From Aliiroseovarius sp. Z3 (GTDB taxonomy: Bacteria > Pseudomonadota > Alphaproteobacteria > Rhodobacterales > Rhodobacteraceae): 64,000 nt of DNA. The stretch is taken from the NCBI RefSeq assembly GCF_029105185.1, contig NZ_JAFMZK010000005.1, forward strand, positions 186,001 to 250,000, given 5' to 3'. This document shows, in pieces, positions 17,014 to 26,039 of the stretch. The notes beneath the pieces are model-generated. The model was not told where the DNA came from. It saw nothing but the letters and a program-made list of their open reading frames with translations, and did no database searches. Position numbers and translations under genes: made by a program. Position 1 is the first letter of the stretch; each line of letters opens with the position of its first letter.

Positions 17014-18360
17014 TCAGAGCCGGCCCAGATAGGCGCGGTATTCGATGTGGCTGATCTCGTTTGTCAGTTGGTCAATTTCGTCCAGTCGCACCGCGGCGTA
17101 GATGTCGCGATACTGCGCGCCGAAAATGTCCGCTGCGATGTCTGATTGCGAGAAACGGTCGACCGCGCGGATCCAGTCCGCGGTCAAGCGTGGGGCGGTT
17201 TCGGCATTCGGGTCGTCCAACGGCAACGGAAGGTCTGGTGTCGTTTCCAACCCGTGCAATATGCCGCCCAGAATGGCGGTGATCACCAGATAGGGGTTCA
17301 CATCTGCGCCAGCGATCCGGTGTTCCAACCGGGCCCCCGGCCCCGAGACCTCGGGCAGTCGGACGCCGGCGGCGCGATTGTCGTATCCCCAGTCGGGGGC
17401 CGACGGAGCAAAGCTCATCGGGCGGTAGCGGCGATAGGAATTGAGATGCGGCGCGAAGATGGCCTGCAGATCACGCATGGTATCAAGTGAACCACCCACG
17501 GCGGCGCGCAGCCTTTCCGAGGCTTGTCCGCTGCCGTCGTCAAAGATGTTCTTGCCATTTTTGTCGACGACCGAGGCGTGCAGATGCATCCCGTTGCCGG
17601 GAAAATTGGCATAGGGCTTGGCCATGAATGTGGCCTCTAACCCATGATTGCGGGCCACCCCTCGCACCAGCCGCTTGAACAGAAGGGCCGTATCGGCTGC
17701 CTTCATCACATCGTCTGTGTGGTGGAAATTTACCTCGAACTGGCCGGGGCCATATTCGGCAATCAGCGTATCGGTCGCAATGCCCTGAATGGCGGATATT
17801 TCCAGAATGTCATCCAGAACATCCTGCGTGCGCTCCAACACCTCAAGATCATAGTTCTGTGCATCCGGGCTGCGGACCGGCGGCGTTGGCGCTTCGTCCT
17901 CGCTTTGTCGCGGTTGGATCAGATAGAATTCCAGTTCACTGGCAAGAACCGGATGCAAGCCCTTGTCGTGGAATCGGTCGACCATGTTGGAGAGCAGCTT
18001 TCGCGATGACAATTCGCTGATCTTGCCGGTGTCCGGGTCAAGCATCTCGACCTGCACTTGCGCCATGTTCCCCTTGGCCCATGGCACAGGTTTAAGTGAT
18101 CCGGGGATCGGGACGATACGTCCGTCAGGGTCGCCCACGACAATGCCCAATCCTGTTTCGGACACCTCGGCCCCGAGGATGTTGGGCACATAGGTGGAAT
18201 GGGGCAGGCGCACGGCGCCATCGTCCAGTTTCTGTTCGTCGTCCCCGGGCAACCATTTGCCCCGCAGAACCGCGTTGATGTCGCACAGCATCAGCTCAAG
18301 CCGATCTGGCCGTCCATGGGCGTCGCAATACCTGGCGTACTCTTCAAGGAAACTGCTCAT
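17014..18360 (-). CDS. puuA: glutamine synthetase family protein, gamma-glutamylputrescine synthetase-like
   Basis: 448 residues with the glutamine synthetase catalytic fold: ASELEFYLIQP near 141, FMAKPYANFPGNGMHLHAS near 254, EHRIAGADVNPYLVITAILGG near 350. Missing the adenylylation-loop sequence of true GlnA and sitting at the end of potFGHI, it is best read as PuuA, which joins glutamate to putrescine using ATP. Its start overlaps the stop of potI as ATGA. Confidence 0.87.
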   Translation of the reverse strand: MSSFLEEYARYCDAHGRPDRLELMLCDINAVLRGKWLPGDDEQKLDDGAVRLPHSTYVPNILGAEVSETGLGIVVGDPDGRIVPIPGSLKPVPWAKGNMAQVQVEMLDPDTGKISELSSRKLLSNMVDRFHDKGLHPVLASELEFYLIQPRQSEDEAPTPPVRSPDAQNYDLEVLERTQDVLDDILEISAIQGIATDTLIAEYGPGQFEVNFHHTDDVMKAADTALLFKRLVRGVARNHGLEATFMAKPYANFPGNGMHLHASVVDKNGKNIFDDGSGQASERLRAAVGGSLDTMRDLQAIFAPHLNSYRRYRPMSFAPSAPDWGYDNRAAGVRLPEVSGPGARLEHRIAGADVNPYLVITAILGGILHGLETTPDLPLPLDDPNAETAPRLTADWIRAVDRFSQSDIAADIFGAQYRDIYAAVRLDEIDQLTNEISHIEYRAYLGRL

Positions 18361-19169
18361 AGAATGGCCTCTTGTTCGTCTTTCTGACGTTTCGCAATAG
18401 ATCGTTTCGAGGTGAGAGACGCGCCAATCACGCCGATCGTCACCAAGCCGATCATAATCGTAGAAAGGGCGTTGATCTCAGGACTGACACCCAGCCGCAC
18501 CGCCGAGAAGATCTTGATCGGCAGGGTTGTCGAACTGGGGCCGGAGGTGAAGGACGCGATCACCAGGTCGTCCAGTGACAGGGTGAAGGCCAGCAGCCAT
18601 CCCGACACGACCGCAGGCATGATGATGGGCAGGGTGACAAGGCGAAAGGCTTCGAACCCCGTGCAGCCCAGATCAAGTGCGGCTTCTTCCAGCGACTGAT
18701 CAAAGGTCACAAGACGCGAGGACACCACGACTGACACGAAACACATCGAGAATGTGGTGTGCGCCAGCACGATGGTCATCACGCCACGATCCAGCCCAAT
18801 CGAGATGAACAGAAGCAACAGCGACAAACCGGTGATCACTTCGGGCATCACGAGCGGCGCATAGATCATGCCGGAAAACAGTGTCCGACCCGGAAAGCGC
18901 CCGGCACGGACCATCACATAAGCCGCCATGGTGCCCAGAATGGTGGCGATGGTTGAAGACATCACTGCAACCTTCAATGTCACCCATGCCGCGTCCAGGA
19001 ACGCCTCGTTCCGGAACAGCTCCCCATACCATTTGGTTGAGAAACCCGACCAAACCGTCACGAGTTTACCCGCGTTGAAGGAATAGGTGATCAGGATCAT
19101 CATCGGAATATAGAGAAACGCAAATCCCAGCGTCAGGGACACCGCGTTGAACCAGGACAGACGCCTCAT
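18357..19169 (-). CDS. potI: putrescine ABC transporter permease PotI
   Basis: 270 residues with six predicted membrane helices, starting MRRLSWFNAVSLTLGFAFLY. The permease EAA loop reads EEAALDLGCTGFEAFRLVTLP near residue 150. It pairs with PotH to form the channel. Start and stop overlap the neighbours by 4 bases each, so the operon is tightly coupled. Confidence 0.92.
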   Translation of the reverse strand: MRRLSWFNAVSLTLGFAFLYIPMMILITYSFNAGKLVTVWSGFSTKWYGELFRNEAFLDAAWVTLKVAVMSSTIATILGTMAAYVMVRAGRFPGRTLFSGMIYAPLVMPEVITGLSLLLLFISIGLDRGVMTIVLAHTTFSMCFVSVVVSSRLVTFDQSLEEAALDLGCTGFEAFRLVTLPIIMPAVVSGWLLAFTLSLDDLVIASFTSGPSSTTLPIKIFSAVRLGVSPEINALSTIMIGLVTIGVIGASLTSKRSIAKRQKDEQEAIL

Positions 19170-20056
19170 TTCTCGGCCTCCCGCTGTTTTTCCTCGTTCC
19201 GCTGGAACAGGACGATGGGGACGATCAGCAGAAGCAGCAGCACGACCGCCACGGCCGACGCCACAGGCCAGTCACGGTTCGAGAAGAATTCTTCCCACAG
19301 GACCTTGCCGATCATCAGGGTTTTCGACCCGCCCAGCAGGGCCGGGATCACGAACTCGCCCATTGCGGGGATGAAAACGAGGAAGGACCCGGCGACGATG
19401 CCCTGCCTGGACAGGGGGAACGTCACCAGCCAGAACGCGGTGAAGCGGGAACATCCCAAATCCTCGGCCGCTTCCAGAAGGCTTTCATCCAGCCGTTCCA
19501 GCGCCGAATAGATCGGCAGCACCATGAAGGGCAGATAGGTGTAGACGATGCCGATATAGACGGCGAGGTTGGTATTCAGGATGATCAGCGGTTCCTGAAT
19601 GATGCCAAGGTTCATCAGAAGCTGGTTCAGCAGCCCTTCGTTCGACAGGATGGCTTTCCACGAATAAACGCGGATCAGGAAGCTGGTCCAGAACGGCAGG
19701 ATGATCAGCATCATCAGCGTGGGGCGCCATTCATCCGGCGCGCGGCTCATGCCATAGGCGATGGGATAGCCAACCATCAGCGTCAACACGGTCGAGATGA
19801 TGGCGATCTTCAGGCTGGACAGGTAGGCCTTCCAATAAAGATCGTCCTCGGTCAGCCAGGTGAAGTTTTCCATATCCAGCCCAGCCCACCATTCCCTGAT
19901 GCCGGCCCAGCCTTGGGACAGGTCAAGTGTCGGCGTGTAGGGCGGAATGGACAAGGCGGTGTCTGACAGGCTGATCTTCAGAACAATCAGGAACGGCACC
20001 AGAAACAGGGCCAGAAGCCACAGGTAGGGGACGGAAATCAGGCCAAAGCGTTTCAT
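19166..20056 (-). CDS. potH: putrescine ABC transporter permease PotH
   Basis: 296 residues, six membrane helices, first at LISVPYLWLLALFLVPFLIV. The EAA loop reads LLEAAEDLGCSRFTAFWLVTF near residue 200. ATG 20056 overlaps the potG stop as ATGA and begins MKRFGLIS; the longer ORF runs into potG and is not real. Confidence 0.92.
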   Translation of the reverse strand: MKRFGLISVPYLWLLALFLVPFLIVLKISLSDTALSIPPYTPTLDLSQGWAGIREWWAGLDMENFTWLTEDDLYWKAYLSSLKIAIISTVLTLMVGYPIAYGMSRAPDEWRPTLMMLIILPFWTSFLIRVYSWKAILSNEGLLNQLLMNLGIIQEPLIILNTNLAVYIGIVYTYLPFMVLPIYSALERLDESLLEAAEDLGCSRFTAFWLVTFPLSRQGIVAGSFLVFIPAMGEFVIPALLGGSKTLMIGKVLWEEFFSNRDWPVASAVAVVLLLLLIVPIVLFQRNEEKQREAEK

Positions 20057-21198
20057 TTGTCCAACACCACGCCAGCGGTGTCTGTGAAGCTGAGCCAGAC
20101 CTTGTCTTCCCACGTGATCTGGCGGCGGTGAATGCGCCGCGTGTTGGCAATCTGCGCTTTGATCAGATCGCCGGACGGGGTTTCGATCACATAGGTGGAC
20201 ATGTTGCCCAGATAGGCGATGTCCAGAACCTTGCCCTTGATCACGTTGGACTGGTCCTTCGGGCGCGAGGTATAGATGCTGAGCTTTTCGGGCCGCACGG
20301 CAAGGGTGGCGGCACTGCCGATGGGCAGATCCTGATGTGAAATGCCGGTCAGATCAGGTTGACCTTCGGCCCATGCGATAGACGCGTGCCCGTCGCCGGT
20401 TCTGGAGACATTGCCCTTGATCAGGTTCACGTCCCCGATGAAATCTGCGACATAGATCGACTTCGGCTCTTCATAGATCTTCGACGGTGTATCGACCTGA
20501 ATGATTTTGCCATGGTCCATTACGGCGATACGGCTGGCGACGGTCATCGCCTCTTCCTGATCGTGGGTTACAATCACGAAGGTGGTGCCGGTCTTTTCCT
20601 GAATGTCCATCAGCTCGAACTGCGTGTCCTGACGCAGCTTCTTGTCCAATGCGCCAAGAGGTTCGTCCAGCAAAAGCAACTTGGGGGCCTTCGCAAGTGA
20701 TCGCGCCAAGGCGACACGCTGGCGTTGACCGCCGGAAATCTGGTGCGGCTTGCGGTTGGCAAACCTGTTCAGCTGCACAAGGCTGAGCATCTCTTCGACC
20801 CGTGCGGCGATCTGGTCCTTGGGCAACTTGTCGCGTTTCAGACCAAAGGCGATGTTGTCAGCCACCGACAGGTGTGGAAACAGCGCGTAGCTTTGAAACA
20901 TCATGTTCACAGCGCGCTTGTTGGGGGGGATGGCGGCCACGTTCTGGCCGTCGATCAGGATGGTGCCCTCGGTCGGGGTCTCGAACCCGGCCAGCATCCG
21001 CATCATCGTGGTCTTGCCGCAGCCCGATGGCCCCAGAAGCGCAAAGAATTCCCTGGTGTAGATGTCGATGGACAGGTCGTCGATTGCCGTGAAATCGCCC
21101 CATCGCTTGGTGACGTTCTGGAATTGGATCAAGGGCTTGGCCTGGGCATCTTCCCAGGGTGCGAAAACAGAGACCGGTGCGGTGGCGGCGTCAGACAT
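20053..21198 (-). CDS. potG: putrescine/spermidine ABC transporter ATP-binding protein PotG
   Basis: 381 residues. Walker A LLGPSGCGKTTMMR near 54, signature ISGGQRQRVALARSL near 150, Walker B LLLLDEPLGALD near 173, H-loop IVTHDQEEAM near 206, then a C-terminal TOBE region from about 290. It energises import through PotH/PotI. A hairpin lies between potF and this gene and could lower its expression relative to the binding protein. Confidence 0.93.
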   Translation of the reverse strand: MSDAATAPVSVFAPWEDAQAKPLIQFQNVTKRWGDFTAIDDLSIDIYTREFFALLGPSGCGKTTMMRMLAGFETPTEGTILIDGQNVAAIPPNKRAVNMMFQSYALFPHLSVADNIAFGLKRDKLPKDQIAARVEEMLSLVQLNRFANRKPHQISGGQRQRVALARSLAKAPKLLLLDEPLGALDKKLRQDTQFELMDIQEKTGTTFVIVTHDQEEAMTVASRIAVMDHGKIIQVDTPSKIYEEPKSIYVADFIGDVNLIKGNVSRTGDGHASIAWAEGQPDLTGISHQDLPIGSAATLAVRPEKLSIYTSRPKDQSNVIKGKVLDIAYLGNMSTYVIETPSGDLIKAQIANTRRIHRRQITWEDKVWLSFTDTAGVVLDK

Positions 21199-21220
21199 GA
21201 TAACCTCGGGAAAAAGTAAA

Positions 21221-21249
21221 GACCCCCCGCATACCGGATGCAGGGGGTC
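21221..21249 (-). terminator. hairpin between potF and potG, partial terminator/attenuator
   Basis: GACCCCC (21221-21227) pairs with GGGGGTC (21243-21249) and GCAT (21229-21232) with ATGC (21238-21241), one mismatch, loop ACCGG. On the minus strand it is followed by TTTACTTTTT. It sits inside an operon, as often seen after the binding-protein gene of ABC operons. Confidence 0.65.
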
Positions 21250-21258
21250 GGGTCAGGC

Positions 21259-22344
21259 TCAGGTGCCCGATTTGATTGCTGTCCACATGCGCGTCACGAC
21301 CCGCTGAACCTTGGAAGGATAGGCCGCTTTCACATAGGTGTTCGCCATGGCTTCATCCGTCGGATAGATGGCGGGATCGCCGATGACATCCTCCTCAAGA
21401 AACTCCTGCGATGCCTTGTTGCCGTTGGCGTAATAGACATAGTTCGAAGCCGCGGCCATGTTATGCGCGTCCAGAATGAAATTCAGGAACTTGTGCGCGC
21501 CGTCCGGGTTGGGGGCGTCGGCCGGGATCGCCATCTGGTCAAACCACATCAAGGCCCCTTCCTTCGGGGCGTTATAGGCGATTTCGACACCGTTATCGGC
21601 CTCGTCCGCGCGGTCGCGGGCTTGCAGCACGTCACCGGACCAGCCGAAGGCCACGCAGATATCGCCATTGGCCAGCGCGTTGATGTATTCCGAGCTGTGG
21701 AATTTCTGCACATAAGGGGAAATCGCCGTCATCAGCGGCTCTACCTTCGCCAGCACGTCGGGATCCTGGCTGTTCGGGTCTTCCCCAAGATAGGTCAGTG
21801 CTGCAGGCACAACCTCGTCCGGCGCGTCCAGAATATGCACACCGCAAGCGGCCAGTTTCTCCATGTTGGCCGGATCGAAGATCAGCGAAAGACTGTCGAT
21901 CGGGGCATCCTCGCCCAGCATCTCGGCAACCTTGTTGACGTTCACGCCCAGACCGGTTGTGCCCCACATATAGTTGATCGAGTAGGCATTGTCCGGGTCG
22001 AACTGGGCGGTGCGTTCTGCGATCACGTCCCAAAGGTTGCCCGCGTTCGGCAGCTTGGACTTGTCAAGCGTCTGGAATACGCCTGCCGTGATCTGGCGCT
22101 CCATGAACGACGCGGTGGGAACCACCACGTCATAGCCCGAGCCGCCAGCCAGCATCTTGGTTTCCAGAACCTCGTTGGAATCGAACACGTCATATACAAG
22201 GTCGATGCCGGTTTCTTCTTCGAATTTGGCCAGAAGGTCTTCGTCGATATAATCTGACCAGTTGTACACACGCACTTCATCCGCAGTGGCAGCTGTTGCC
22301 CCCATGGCCAGTGCGGCACCCATCAATACCCAAGTTTTTTTCAT
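21259..22344 (-). CDS. potF: periplasmic putrescine-binding protein PotF
   Basis: 361 residues. Signal peptide about 1-21 (ATAATADEVRVYNWSDYI), then the spermidine/putrescine-binding pattern VRVYNWSDYIDEDLLAKFE and FDSNEVLETKMLAGGSGYDV near 55-75, LPNAGNLW near 105 and YMWGTTGLGVN near 130. It captures putrescine for PotGHI. GGGAGAG lies 8 bases before ATG 22344. A TTTGATCAAA palindrome lies about 45 bases upstream and may bind the divergent GntR regulator. Confidence 0.93.
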   Translation of the reverse strand: MKKTWVLMGAALAMGATAATADEVRVYNWSDYIDEDLLAKFEEETGIDLVYDVFDSNEVLETKMLAGGSGYDVVVPTASFMERQITAGVFQTLDKSKLPNAGNLWDVIAERTAQFDPDNAYSINYMWGTTGLGVNVNKVAEMLGEDAPIDSLSLIFDPANMEKLAACGVHILDAPDEVVPAALTYLGEDPNSQDPDVLAKVEPLMTAISPYVQKFHSSEYINALANGDICVAFGWSGDVLQARDRADEADNGVEIAYNAPKEGALMWFDQMAIPADAPNPDGAHKFLNFILDAHNMAAASNYVYYANGNKASQEFLEEDVIGDPAIYPTDEAMANTYVKAAYPSKVQRVVTRMWTAIKSGT

Positions 22345-22388
22345 TTACAGTCTCTCCCTGTTTTGAGCTTTCACCCAGACTTGCGACA

Positions 22389-22398
22389 TTTGATCAAA
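22389..22398. promoter_or_regulatory. TTTGATCAAA palindrome in the potF/gntR intergenic region
   Basis: A perfect 10-bp palindrome. The same TGATCA core with A/T flanks recurs at 23166-23171 and at 23204-23209 in the promoter of the aminotransferase gene. It is a candidate operator for the GntR/FCD protein encoded between them; this is inference. Confidence 0.45.
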
Positions 22399-22412
22399 AA
22401 AAATCCATTTGC

Positions 22413-22430
22413 GCAATATGGTAATATTGC
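22413..22430. promoter_or_regulatory. GCAATAT-N4-ATATTGC palindrome upstream of the GntR gene
   Basis: 7-bp arms separated by GGTA, in the same intergenic region as TTTGATCAAA. It is an alternative operator for the regulator or for another factor. Confidence 0.4.
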
Positions 22431-22508
22431 TGATAGCATAGTAGATTGCTTTCAAAGATTATCTTCGCAGCCGGAATTGGCAAAACAATTGTGATAAGGG
22501 GGGCGCAC

Positions 22509-23168
22509 GTGTCCGACAGACCCACTAAATTACCGGATCACCAACGCGTTTACCGAAGTTTGCGTGAAATGATTCTGTTCGGCGAACTTGCGCCAGGCCA
22601 GCCTGTCACCATTCAGGGTTTGGTTCAGGTGCTGGATGTCGGCATGACGCCGGTGCGCGAAGCGATCCGCAGGCTGACCTCGGAAGGGGCGCTGATCTTC
22701 AAAGGCAACCGCCGTGTGTCGGTGCCGCAGCCCGACATGGCGCAGTGGGACGAAATCGCCTTTGCTCGTCTGAGCATCGAGCCGGAGTTGGCTCGTTTGG
22801 CTACGAAAAACATCGGTTCAGCAGAGCTTGATCGCCTTGTTCAGTATGATGATATGCTGAACGCGGCGATTGATCGTGGGGATGTGCGTGGCTATCTGGA
22901 ACATAATTATCGCTTTCATGCTTATCTGTATGATCTGGCAGGCACCGAGGTTCTGTCGTCCATTGCCAATATGTTGTGGTTGCGCGCAGGCCCGTCCCTT
23001 CGCGTCGTGTTGGGTCGCTATGGCACAGCCAACTTGCCCGACAAGCATGCCGAAGCGCTGGAGGCTTTGAAGTCCGGTGATGCAGACCGGGTCGCCAATG
23101 CCGTTCGGGGCGACATTGAACAGGGAATCGCTCAGGTTCGGGAAACTCTGATGGCTGAGAAGATTTGA
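22509..23168 (+). CDS. GntR-family (FCD-type) transcriptional regulator
   Basis: 219 residues. Winged helix QRVYRSLREMILFGELAPGQ, then GMTPVREAIRRLTSEGAL (recognition helix), then an all-helical FCD ligand domain from about 80 with EHNYRFHAYLYDLAG near 137 and a late His (DKHAEAL) that fits FCD metal ligation. The start is GTG 22509, preceded by AAGGGGGG at good distance; the longer frame from 22446 has no site. It lies between the divergent pot operon and the aminotransferase gene and probably controls both. Confidence 0.87.
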   Translation: MSDRPTKLPDHQRVYRSLREMILFGELAPGQPVTIQGLVQVLDVGMTPVREAIRRLTSEGALIFKGNRRVSVPQPDMAQWDEIAFARLSIEPELARLATKNIGSAELDRLVQYDDMLNAAIDRGDVRGYLEHNYRFHAYLYDLAGTEVLSSIANMLWLRAGPSLRVVLGRYGTANLPDKHAEALEALKSGDADRVANAVRGDIEQGIAQVRETLMAEKI

Positions 23169-23187
23169 TCAGATTTCAGTCTCGCCG

Positions 23188-23215
23188 TTGACAGTAGAAA
23201 TTTTGATCATATTCT
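23188..23215 (+). promoter_or_regulatory. sigma-70-like promoter with TGATCA operator, upstream of the aminotransferase gene
   Basis: TTGACA (23188-23193), 16-base spacer, TATTCT (23210-23215). TGATCA (23204-23209) abuts the -10, where a bound repressor would block polymerase. The consensus -35 is seen directly; the repression is inference. Confidence 0.6.
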
Positions 23216-23297
23216 GAGCGCAGCTTTTCGCAGAGCCACGGCACCGACTGATTCCAAGCCTGCTGCTTTGCGCCGGACTGTTTTAGGAGTTCCCGAC

Positions 23298-24692
23298 ATG
23301 AACAAGATCACAAACCACCTTCCCACCGCCGAGCTGCAAGCGATCGACGCTGCGCACCACATGCATCCTTTTACCACTGACGATGACCTGAAGCAGAAGG
23401 GTGCACGGGTTATCACATCGGCCGATGGGATATGGCTGAAGGACAGCGAAGGTGAACAAGTGCTGGATGCGATGGCGGGGCTGTGGTGTGTCAACATCGG
23501 CTATGGTCGTGACGAACTGGCCGATGTGGCCGCCCGCCAGATGCGCGAGCTGCCGTATTACAACACCTTCTTCCAGACCACCCATGTGCCTGCCATCGCG
23601 CTGGCGCAAAAGCTGGCCGAGCTGGCACCGGGCGATCTGAACCATGTGTTCTATGCCAATGGTGGCTCGGACGCCAATGACACCAACATCCGCATGGTGC
23701 GCACTTACTGGGCCGAGAAAGGTCAGCCCGGGCGCGAGGTGATCATCTCACGCTGGAATGCCTATCACGGGTCCACCATTGGCGGCACGTCGCTGGGTGG
23801 TATGAAGGGGATGCACGGACAGGGCAGCCTGCCCATTCCGGGGATCGAGTTCATCGACCAGCCCAACTGGTATGCAGAAGGCGGCGACACGGACCCCGAG
23901 GCATTCGGGCTTGAACGTGCCCAGCAGCTTGAAACCAAGATCAAGGAAATCGGCCCCGAGAAGGTCGCGGCGTTCATTGGTGAGCCGGTGCAGGGCGCAG
24001 GTGGTGTGATCGTCGCGCCCGATGGTTATTGGGCCGAGATTCAGCGGATTTGCCAGAAATATGACATTCTGCTGATCGTGGACGAGGTCATCACCGGCTT
24101 TGGCCGCACGGGAAACTGGTTCGGCAGCCAGACGTTGGATATCAAGCCCGACATCATGACCGTCGCAAAGGGGCTAAGCTCGGGCTATGTGCCCATTGGC
24201 GCCTCGATCGTGTCCGACAAAGTGGCCGAAGTGCTCGCCGGCACCGAGTTCAATCACGGCTACACCTATTCCGGCCATCCGGTCGCCTGCGCCGTTGCGT
24301 TGGAAAACCTGCGGATTTTGGCCGAAGAAGGCATTGTTGACCGTGTGCGCGAAGAAACCGCGCCTTATCTGGCCGAGAAATGGCATTCGCTGGCAGATCA
24401 CCCGTTTGTCGGAGAAACAAAGATCGTCGGTATGATGGCCTCGCTCGCCCTGACGCCTGACAAATCCAAGCGCGCACCCTTTGCCGCCGATACTGGTACA
24501 GTCGGTTACATCACGCGAGAGCGTTGTTTTGCCAACAACCTGATCATGCGCCACGTGGGCGACCGGATGATTATCTCGCCGCCCCTCGTGATCACGAAGG
24601 CCGAGATCGACACCTTGATCGAGCGCGCCCGCAAGTCGTTGGACGAGGCGTATGAGATCGTGAAAGAGAAAGGTCTGCTGGTTGCAGGCTGA
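23298..24692 (+). CDS. class III aminotransferase, putrescine-pyruvate (SpuC)-like
   Basis: 464 residues. HMHPFTTDDDLKQKGARVI near 17, GLWCVNIGYGRDELAD near 62, NPG-type PLP phosphate contacts GGSDANDTNIRMVR near 120, and the Schiff-base lysine in TVAKGLSSGYVPIGA near 289. SpuC-type enzymes transfer the amino group of putrescine to pyruvate, a route parallel to PuuA/PuuB; taurine- or beta-alanine-pyruvate activity is possible. TAGGAG lies 7 bases before ATG 23298. A terminator follows. Confidence 0.87.
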   Translation: MNKITNHLPTAELQAIDAAHHMHPFTTDDDLKQKGARVITSADGIWLKDSEGEQVLDAMAGLWCVNIGYGRDELADVAARQMRELPYYNTFFQTTHVPAIALAQKLAELAPGDLNHVFYANGGSDANDTNIRMVRTYWAEKGQPGREVIISRWNAYHGSTIGGTSLGGMKGMHGQGSLPIPGIEFIDQPNWYAEGGDTDPEAFGLERAQQLETKIKEIGPEKVAAFIGEPVQGAGGVIVAPDGYWAEIQRICQKYDILLIVDEVITGFGRTGNWFGSQTLDIKPDIMTVAKGLSSGYVPIGASIVSDKVAEVLAGTEFNHGYTYSGHPVACAVALENLRILAEEGIVDRVREETAPYLAEKWHSLADHPFVGETKIVGMMASLALTPDKSKRAPFAADTGTVGYITRERCFANNLIMRHVGDRMIISPPLVITKAEIDTLIERARKSLDEAYEIVKEKGLLVAG

Positions 24693-24699
24693 CCTGACC

Positions 24700-24725
24700 G
24701 GGCCGGGATACCCCGGCCCTTTCTT
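24700..24725 (+). terminator. hairpin terminator between the aminotransferase and the second PuuB-like gene
   Basis: GGGCCGGG (24700-24707) pairs perfectly with CCCGGCCC (24712-24719), loop ATAC, followed by TTTCTT. It may act as a partial terminator since the next gene starts 13 bases later. Confidence 0.75.
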
Positions 24726-24737
24726 CGCGGGGGTTTC

Positions 24738-26039
24738 ATGGACTTACTGACCGCCAACGACCGGCACGGGGAATACCCGCAATCGTGGTATGCCGCCACC
24801 GCCGATGCCCCCGGGCCCTATCGGGCGGCGTCGGGCGATTTGGCTTGCGATGTCTGTGTCATCGGGGGCGGATTCACCGGACTTTCAGCGGCGCTCCATC
24901 TGGCCGAACGTGGCTATGATGTGGTGCTGTTGGAGGCACAGCGCGTCGGCTTCGGCGCGTCTGGCCGCAACGGAGGACAGGTCGGCACGGGCCAGAGGCT
25001 GGAACAGGACGCGCTGGAAAAGATGGTCGGGCGCGATGATGCCCGAAAACTGTGGGACTTGTCGCTGGAAAGTGTTCAGGCGGTGCGCGATATCGTGGCC
25101 AGGCACGCGCCGGACGCAGGGTTCAAGGACGGTATCCTGCACGCCATGCACAGGCCGCGATATGTGCCCGAAGATCACGCCTATGTGCGCAAGCTGAACG
25201 AAGATTACGGCTATGACCTGATCCGCGCCGTGGATCGCGATGAAATGCACGCGCTTTGCGGATCGCCTGCGTATCACGGTGGTTCGTTGGACATGGGGGG
25301 TGGGCATACGCACCCGCTGCGATTGACCTTTGGCATGGCGCGTGCTGCCGTCGCGGCTGGCGCGCGGATATTTGAAACCAGCCGCGTCACAGGTGTGACA
25401 GACGGTCCGAAGGTGGTCGTGACAACCGACGCCGCGCAGATCACAGCGGGTCATGTGTTGTGGGCCTGCAACGGGTATCTTGGCAATGCCGAAGGGCACG
25501 TGGCCGCGCGCGTCATGCCAATTAACAATTACATCCTTGCCACCGAACCGCTTGAAGACAGCTTTGCCAAGTCGCTGATCCGCGATGGTCATGCGGTGGC
25601 GGACAGCAAGTTCGTGATCAACTATTTCCGTCTGTCTGATGATAACAGGATGCTGTTTGGTGGTGCCGAAAGCTACGGCTACCGTTTCCCGAAGGACATT
25701 GTGAAACTGGTGTCCAAACCGATGCTAGAGATCTATCCTCAACTGAAGGACACCAGAATTGACTATGCGTGGGGCGGCACGTTGGGGATCACCCTGAACC
25801 GCATGCCGCATTTCGCCCGGCTTCAGGGCAACGTGTTGTCGGCATCAGGCTATTCCGGGCATGGGGTGGCGATGGCAACTTTGGGTGGCAAGATGGCGGC
25901 CGAAGCGATCGCGGGGCAGGCCGAGCGGTTCGATCTGATGGCGTCCGTGCCAACTCCGCGGTTTCCCGGAGGCGTGGCGATGCGCTGGCCGTTGCTCGTT
26001 GCTGCGATGTTCTGGTTTTCCCTGCGCGACAAGTTCTAA
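24738..26039 (+). CDS. FAD-dependent oxidoreductase, PuuB/OrdL-like
   Basis: 433 residues. DVCVIGGGFTGLSAALHLAERG near 40, GFGASGRNGGQVGTGQRLEQ near 75, LFGGAESYGYRFP and ASGYSGHGVAMATLGGK near 370. A second gamma-glutamylputrescine-oxidase-type enzyme, clearly a different subgroup from the one at 15685. It lies downstream of the aminotransferase and may act on a different amine. It ends in a 4-base stop overlap with modC. Confidence 0.85.
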   Translation: MDLLTANDRHGEYPQSWYAATADAPGPYRAASGDLACDVCVIGGGFTGLSAALHLAERGYDVVLLEAQRVGFGASGRNGGQVGTGQRLEQDALEKMVGRDDARKLWDLSLESVQAVRDIVARHAPDAGFKDGILHAMHRPRYVPEDHAYVRKLNEDYGYDLIRAVDRDEMHALCGSPAYHGGSLDMGGGHTHPLRLTFGMARAAVAAGARIFETSRVTGVTDGPKVVVTTDAAQITAGHVLWACNGYLGNAEGHVAARVMPINNYILATEPLEDSFAKSLIRDGHAVADSKFVINYFRLSDDNRMLFGGAESYGYRFPKDIVKLVSKPMLEIYPQLKDTRIDYAWGGTLGITLNRMPHFARLQGNVLSASGYSGHGVAMATLGGKMAAEAIAGQAERFDLMASVPTPRFPGGVAMRWPLLVAAMFWFSLRDKF

